This document shows positions 5,837 to 9,727 of a stretch of 9,727 nucleotides of DNA, piece after piece (position 1 is the first letter of the stretch; each line of letters begins with the position of its first letter). This DNA is from UBA1151 sp963579925 (GTDB taxonomy: Bacteria > Chloroflexota > Dehalococcoidia > Lucifugimonadales > Lucifugimonadaceae), in NCBI GenBank assembly GCA_963579925.1, contig CAUZJA010000102.1, positions 1 through 9,727 on the forward strand, written 5' to 3'. Both the position numbers and the translations under genes were made by a program. The notes below the pieces were generated by a model, which had not been told where the DNA came from, did no database searches, and saw nothing but the letters and a program-made list of their open reading frames with translations.

Positions 5837-7246
5837 TTAGTCGCGGTAATCCCAGTCCCGAATGTCAACGAAATGCCCCTCGATGCCTGCGGCTGCAGCC
5901 ATCTCTGGCGAGACGAGGTGTGTGCGACCGCCCTTGCCCTGTCGACCTTCAAAGTTGCGGTTGGAGGTTGATGCGCAACGCTCACCCGGCATCAGTATGT
6001 CCGGGTTCATGCCCAGACACATTGAACAACCAGCATCGCGCCACTCAAAGTTGGCTTCCTCAAATACCTTGTCCAGGCCCTCTTCTTCAGCCTGAGCCTT
6101 CACCATTGCAGAACCGGGCACGATCATCACTCGCACATTGCGATCTGCTGTATGGCCGCTGGCAACCTTCGCGGCGGCGCGCAAGTCTTCGATTCGACCA
6201 TTTGTGCATGAGCCAATGAATACTCGGTCAACCTTCAAATCTTTGATGGCCGTTCCTGCTTCAATGTCCATGTACTCAAGAGCCCGCGCCGCGTTCTCCG
6301 CCATCGCCGGGTCAAGGAAGTCGGTAGGGTCAGGGACTCGAGCTGAGATTCCGGCGCCGTGCGCGGGGTTCGTACCCCACGTGACGGTCGGCTCAATTTC
6401 AGAAGCATCAAAGGTGATCGTGGAGTCGTACTCCGCACCTTCATCGGTGGCCAGAGCCGCCCACTCCTCTCTGAGCGCGTCGAACTCAGCGCCTTCTGGG
6501 ACGTACTTCTTGCCCTTGAGATACTCAAACGTGGTCTCATCTGGCCGGATCATCCCGGCCCTGCCGCCACCTTCAATCGTCATGTTGCACACCGTCATTC
6601 GGCCTTCCATAGTCATGTTCTCGAAGACTTCACCGGTGAACTCCACAACGTGGCCGGTTGCTCCTGCCACTCCCATCTCAGCGATGATGTGGAGGATCAC
6701 GTCTTTAGGCGTGATGCCTTCAGCAATCTCACCCTCAACGCGGATCTCCATCGACTTCGGCTTCTGCTGCACCAGACACTGCGTGGCCAGCACATGCTCG
6801 ACTTCCGACGTACCGATACCGAATGCAATCGCGCCAAACGCGCCGTGTGTTGCCGTGTGGCTATCGCCGCAAACGATAGTCATGCCGGGCTGCGTGTAGC
6901 CAAGCTCCGGTCCAATCACGTGCACGATGCCCTGATTGGGACTCCACATGTCGTACAGCTTCACACCAAAGTCGGCGGTGTTCTTGTCCAGAGCATCCAA
7001 CTGCTTCTTGGCAATCTCATCAGCGATCGGAAGATGACGGTCTGAGGTTGGTACGTTGTGGTCTGCCGTTGCGATCGTCAGGTCAGGCCGTCGCACTTTG
7101 CGATCGGAGAGTCTGAGTCCTTCAAACGCCTGAGGCGACGTGACCTCATGCACGAGGTGGAGGTCAATGTAGATCAGCGCGGGCTCGCCTTCAGGCTGCT
7201 CCACCACGTGGTTGTCCCATATCTTTTCGAACATCGTCTTTGGCAA
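5837..7246 (-). CDS. leuC: 3-isopropylmalate dehydratase, large subunit
   Basis: 469 residues from a TTG at 7246. The beginning MPKTMFEKIWDNHVV aligns with the usual LeuC start, and an in-frame stop lies three codons upstream of the TTG. An ATG at 7234 would lose four conserved residues. LeuC is the aconitase-like catalytic subunit carrying a [4Fe-4S] cluster. Cluster ligands Cys347 (IGSCTNGR), Cys407 and Cys410 (DAGCSMCLGMNPD) are present at the same numbers as in the E. coli protein. Other signatures are DLHLVHEVTSPQAF (28-41), VCGDSHTATHGAFGAIAFGI (125-144) and CASTSNRNFEGRQG (424-437). It needs LeuD for activity. A stop doublet TAATAG ends the gene right before the DUF4328 start. Upstream is a 176-bp gap to leuA. 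Confidence 0.97.
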   Translation of the reverse strand: MPKTMFEKIWDNHVVEQPEGEPALIYIDLHLVHEVTSPQAFEGLRLSDRKVRRPDLTIATADHNVPTSDRHLPIADEIAKKQLDALDKNTADFGVKLYDMWSPNQGIVHVIGPELGYTQPGMTIVCGDSHTATHGAFGAIAFGIGTSEVEHVLATQCLVQQKPKSMEIRVEGEIAEGITPKDVILHIIAEMGVAGATGHVVEFTGEVFENMTMEGRMTVCNMTIEGGGRAGMIRPDETTFEYLKGKKYVPEGAEFDALREEWAALATDEGAEYDSTITFDASEIEPTVTWGTNPAHGAGISARVPDPTDFLDPAMAENAARALEYMDIEAGTAIKDLKVDRVFIGSCTNGRIEDLRAAAKVASGHTADRNVRVMIVPGSAMVKAQAEEEGLDKVFEEANFEWRDAGCSMCLGMNPDILMPGERCASTSNRNFEGRQGKGGRTHLVSPEMAAAAGIEGHFVDIRDWDYRD

Positions 7247-7422
7247 CGTTACTCATCCCTCTGAAGGCACTACGAATTCATGCTTACCCCGGATCAGAAT
7301 TGCCCGGCGCGAATTACAGTTTTGAGAAGCGATATTTTAGCTGCCGCGCCGCAATAGCATTACGCCGTTGCGTTAATCATTGGCGCGACAGCCGAAATCT
7401 ACTTGATTTGATTTGGCGGTGA
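7247..7422 (-). promoter_or_regulatory. leuA-leuC intergenic region (possible internal promoter or leader)
   Basis: This 176-bp gap is the largest in the cluster and is more AT-rich in its middle than the flanking genes. It contains an imperfect inverted repeat, CGCAA/TTGCG at 7350-7354 and 7368-7372, with a 13-nt spacer, and an AT-rich run (TAAAATA in the minus direction) just downstream of it, near 7333-7339. I could not find a convincing -35/-10 pair, T-box motif, Leu-rich leader peptide or intrinsic terminator. It could hold a secondary promoter or operator for leuC onwards. Confidence 0.3.
7257..7261 (-). promoter_or_regulatory. Ribosome binding site (GAGGG) for the TTG start of leuC
   Basis: GAGGG on the minus strand ends 10 nt before the TTG at 7246. 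The alternative ATG at 7234 has no such motif at a usable distance. Confidence 0.45.
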
Positions 7423-8985
7423 CTAGACCCCTGACGTCTGCTCCACACCCACATCTCCCGCCATCGCGAGAACCCGGTTGATGGCGTTCACATACGCTTT
7501 GGCAGAGGCCACAACGATGTCCGTTGAGCTTCCACGACCGGCGTAAATGTTGCCGTCCGCACCGCGCACCCGGATCGTGACTTCACCAAGAGCGTCAATG
7601 CCTTCGGTAACCGAGTTGACTGCAAACTCTGTGAGATCAATCTGTTCGTCAATCATTCCGTCTATAGCGTTGCAGACAGCATCGACCGGCCCAGTACCCT
7701 CGGAGGAGTTGACCCTCTCCAGACCGTCCGGTGCGATGAGGGTAATCGTGGCCGAAGGTGTGTCTACATCACCGGCCACAACCGCCACTTTCTCTACCCG
7801 ATAAGCGCGTTCAACATCAGAAAACCTGTGTTGCTCTGACATCAGGGCTTCCAGGTCACGGTCCGTTACTTCCTTCTTCTGGTCTGCCAGATCCTTGAAC
7901 GCAACGAACGTGGTGCCCAGCTCTTCATCGTTCAGCTTGTAGCCAAGGTCAGCAAGGCGCGATCGCAGACCTGCGCGACCAGACAGCTTGCCCAGCACCA
8001 GCGCTTCACCGCGCCAGCCAACAGTCTCAGGTTCCATGATTTCAAACGTCGTGCGCTCCTTGATGAAGGCGTCCTGATGGATGCCTGAGGAGTGCCTGAA
8101 AGCGTTTTGACCAACAATTGCTTTGTTGTACTGCACCGGGAAACCAAAAATGTCAGACACAAGCCTGCTCGTCGCGTTGATATCGCCCGGATCTGTATCA
8201 ACCGTGAGGCCATAGTAATCAGATCGGGTTTTTAGTCCCATGATCACTTCTTCAATGGCAGCGTTTCCGGCCCGTTCACCAAGTCCATTAATGCAGCCCT
8301 CCACCTGCCGTGCACCAGCCTCGACAGCGGCCAGGCTGTTTGCGACAGCCATGCCAAGGTCATCGTGGCAGTGAACGCTGATCACGGCCTGATCAATGTT
8401 CTCTACGTTCTCCCGAATGCCCTCAATGAGCGCCTTGAACTCCGTGGGATTGGTGTAGCCAACCGTGTCCGGAATGTTCACCGTCGTTGCGCCCGCTTCG
8501 ATAGTGGCGCGCAGGAGGGCGTACAGGTACTCAGGGTCAGCTCGCGTGGCGTCCATGGGCGAGAACTCAACGTCTTCCACGTAGCCCTTCGCCCGGCGCA
8601 CCGCATCAACGGCCATCGCAACGATCGTCTCGCGATCCTTGCGCATTTGGTGCATCAGATGGATGTCTGATACCGAAAGGAAGGTGTGAATCCGGGGCCG
8701 CTCCGCGTCTTTGATCGCCTCCGCCGCCGCGTCAATATCGCTGGCGACAGCGCGTGAAAGCGAGCAGATCACCGGGCCTTCGATCTCGCGAGCAATCTGT
8801 TGGATTGCCTTGAAATCACCCGGTGAGCTGGCCGCGAAACCGGCCTCAATCACATCAACCTTCATAGCCTGGAGGTGGCGTGCTATGCGGAGCTTTTCAT
8901 CAGCCGTAAGACCCGCGCCGGCGGTCTGTTCGCCATCGCGCAGTGTGGTATCGAAGATGATTACCTTGTCTTTGTTGCTGTCCAT
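7423..8985 (-). CDS. leuA: 2-isopropylmalate synthase
   Basis: 520 residues from the ATG at 8985, preceded by GGTGGAG at 8 nt; a GTG at 9003 would overlap this ribosome binding site. The enzyme condenses acetyl-CoA with 2-oxoisovalerate, the committed and normally leucine-inhibited step. The N-terminal TIM-barrel carries FDTTLRDGEQ (11-20; Asp12 metal ligand, Arg16 catalytic), SVHCHDDLGMAVANSL (203-218; His205 and His207 metal ligands) and GLGERAGNAAIEE (234-246; Asn241). A subdomain with HSSGIHQDAFIKE (298-310) follows. Residues of about 395-510 form the C-terminal regulatory domain (SSEGTGPVDAVCNAID, then GRGSSTDIVVASAKAYVNAIN), so feedback control by leucine is likely. After DGEQ the usual S/A-P-G is T-A-G here. 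Full length suggests LeuA rather than homocitrate synthase or citramalate synthase, although CimA-like activity cannot be excluded from sequence alone. Confidence 0.95.
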   Translation of the reverse strand: MDSNKDKVIIFDTTLRDGEQTAGAGLTADEKLRIARHLQAMKVDVIEAGFAASSPGDFKAIQQIAREIEGPVICSLSRAVASDIDAAAEAIKDAERPRIHTFLSVSDIHLMHQMRKDRETIVAMAVDAVRRAKGYVEDVEFSPMDATRADPEYLYALLRATIEAGATTVNIPDTVGYTNPTEFKALIEGIRENVENIDQAVISVHCHDDLGMAVANSLAAVEAGARQVEGCINGLGERAGNAAIEEVIMGLKTRSDYYGLTVDTDPGDINATSRLVSDIFGFPVQYNKAIVGQNAFRHSSGIHQDAFIKERTTFEIMEPETVGWRGEALVLGKLSGRAGLRSRLADLGYKLNDEELGTTFVAFKDLADQKKEVTDRDLEALMSEQHRFSDVERAYRVEKVAVVAGDVDTPSATITLIAPDGLERVNSSEGTGPVDAVCNAIDGMIDEQIDLTEFAVNSVTEGIDALGEVTIRVRGADGNIYAGRGSSTDIVVASAKAYVNAINRVLAMAGDVGVEQTSGV

Positions 8986-8993
8986 TTTATTTT

Positions 8994-9000
8994 CTCCACC
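8994..9000 (-). promoter_or_regulatory. Ribosome binding site (GGTGGAG) of leuA
   Basis: GGTGGAG on the minus strand lies 8 nt before the ATG at 8985. It selects this ATG over the in-frame GTG at 9003, which would place the motif inside the coding region. Confidence 0.7.
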
Positions 9001-9031
9001 CACCCCAGATATCGGTTCGGATTACCCAGTC

Positions 9032-9727
9032 TTAGACCGTGGACTTGAGGAAGGGCATCATTGCCCTCAGCTCTTTTCCAATCTCTTCTACCGGGTGACC
9101 CAGATTCTCGTTCTGGAGTCGGGTATATCTCGGGAGTCCCTCGTCATTTTCGGCAATCCACTCTCTGGCAAATTCGCCCGACTGGATCTGACGCAGTGCT
9201 TCCCGCATGTTTTCTTTGACGTGCTCATCTATGATTTGCGGTCCACGGGTGTAGTCGCCGAACTCAGCAGTAGTGCTGATGGAGTAGCGCATACCCTCAA
9301 GGCCGCCTTCATAGATCATATCCACGATCAATTTCAGTTCGTGCAATACCTCAAAGTAGGCCGACTCTGGCTGGTACCCGGCTTCCGTCAGGACTTCATA
9401 GCCGGCCTTGATTAGGCTTGTCACACCACCGCATAGGACGGCCTGCTCACCAAATAGGTCTGTCTCTGTCTCTTCTTTGAACGTGGTCTCAAGAATCCCT
9501 GCACGACCACCACCAACACCAGATCCGTACGCCATAGCGCGAGCGTGTGCTCGGCCGGTGTAGTCCTGGTGGACAGCGATCAGGCAAGGTACGCCTGAGC
9601 CAGACTCAAACACGGAACGGAAACGGTGACCCGGTGCTTTTGGGGCGATCATGGTCACGTCAATGTTCGCGGGAGGAGCAATTGTTTCGTAGTGAATGTT
9701 GAACCCGTGGGCAAACATGAGCATGTC
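9032..9727 (-). CDS. ilvC: Ketol-acid reductoisomerase (NADP+), C-terminal part, cut by right window edge
   Basis: 231 codons plus stop are present; about 100 N-terminal residues, including the Rossmann NADPH site, lie beyond the edge. The enzyme rearranges and reduces 2-acetolactate (and 2-aceto-2-hydroxybutyrate) in valine, leucine and isoleucine synthesis. Visible motifs are FAHGFNIHY at the start of the fragment, MIAPKAPGHRFRSVF, and AYGSGVGGGRAGILETTF. The metal/substrate residues lie in ETDLFGEQAVLCGG (Asp and Glu), FEVLHELKLIVDMIYEGG (the two Glu) and MRYSISTTAEFGDY (Ser). The single C-terminal knotted domain and the end near 330 residues expected for the whole protein indicate the short class I form. 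It is 46 bp upstream of leuA on the same strand, so the two are probably cotranscribed. ilvB/ilvN might lie just outside the window. Confidence 0.96.
   Translation of the reverse strand, partial: DMLMFAHGFNIHYETIAPPANIDVTMIAPKAPGHRFRSVFESGSGVPCLIAVHQDYTGRAHARAMAYGSGVGGGRAGILETTFKEETETDLFGEQAVLCGGVTSLIKAGYEVLTEAGYQPESAYFEVLHELKLIVDMIYEGGLEGMRYSISTTAEFGDYTRGPQIIDEHVKENMREALRQIQSGEFAREWIAENDEGLPRYTRLQNENLGHPVEEIGKELRAMMPFLKSTV

Noticed and set aside
6138..6899. Long plus-strand open frame (253 codons) opposite leuC
   Set aside because: It lies wholly antisense to the clearly coding leuC, its translation is Ser/Ala/Pro-rich without any family motif, and it is a typical shadow frame of a GC-biased gene.
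7363..7383. Six-codon reading frame (MINATA) in the leuA-leuC gap as an attenuation leader peptide
   Set aside because: It contains no leucine codons, has no ribosome binding site, and is not followed by a terminator/antiterminator pair.
8711..9415. Plus-strand open frame (234 codons) opposite leuA and ilvC
   Set aside because: It crosses the leuA-ilvC junction antisense to two well-supported genes and shows no recognisable domain or ribosome binding site.
1..9727. Mobile elements, CRISPR arrays, tRNA or rRNA genes, phage or defence genes
   Set aside because: I saw no transposase, repeat array, terminal inverted repeats, tRNA-like cloverleaf or rRNA sequence; nearly all of the window is accounted for by the listed genes.

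Overview
This window is about 9.7 kb of bacterial chromosome. Most of it is a minus-strand branched-chain amino acid (leucine) biosynthesis cluster. Read in the direction of transcription, from right to left, it runs ilvC (cut by the right edge), leuA, leuC, a DUF4328-type membrane protein, leuD, leuB and a DegT/DnrJ/EryC1/StrS-type PLP enzyme. All five pathway genes are recognised from diagnostic motifs and family-typical lengths. The order ilvC-leuA-leuC-leuD-leuB, the moderately high GC, the frequent GTG/TTG starts, and the neighbouring DUF3179 lipoprotein and penicillin-acylase-family gene together suggest a marine or soil Chloroflexota bacterium (Dehalococcoidia/SAR202-like). That placement is inferred from gene order and content only; no marker gene here proves it.

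Layout: 1-530 (minus) is the N-terminal part of a penicillin-acylase-family Ntn hydrolase that runs off the left edge. 531-674 is a divergent intergenic region with a GC-rich inverted repeat and a consensus-like -35 box. 675-1832 (plus) is a DUF3179 lipoprotein. It converges, with only 13 bp between, on the DegT-like gene (1846-2970, minus) that ends the leucine cluster. leuB, leuD, the DUF4328 gene and leuC follow with gaps of 5 to 56 bp. A 176-bp gap, the largest inside the cluster, separates leuC from leuA. leuA and ilvC follow to the right edge.

How they work together: IlvC makes 2,3-dihydroxy-isovalerate on the way to 2-oxoisovalerate. LeuA condenses 2-oxoisovalerate with acetyl-CoA to give 2-isopropylmalate, LeuC and LeuD isomerise it to 3-isopropylmalate, and LeuB oxidises that towards 2-oxoisocaproate, the precursor of leucine. 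The final transamination is normally done by IlvE, which is not in this window. The DegT-like protein is not an IlvE homologue.

The most unusual point is the multi-pass membrane protein with an arginine/glycine-rich N-terminal tail, placed between the two subunits of isopropylmalate isomerase and apparently translationally coupled to leuC. The second is the unassigned DegT-like enzyme at the end of the cluster. I see no mobile element, CRISPR array, tRNA, rRNA or convincing intrinsic terminator. Most of the window is ordinary housekeeping metabolism.
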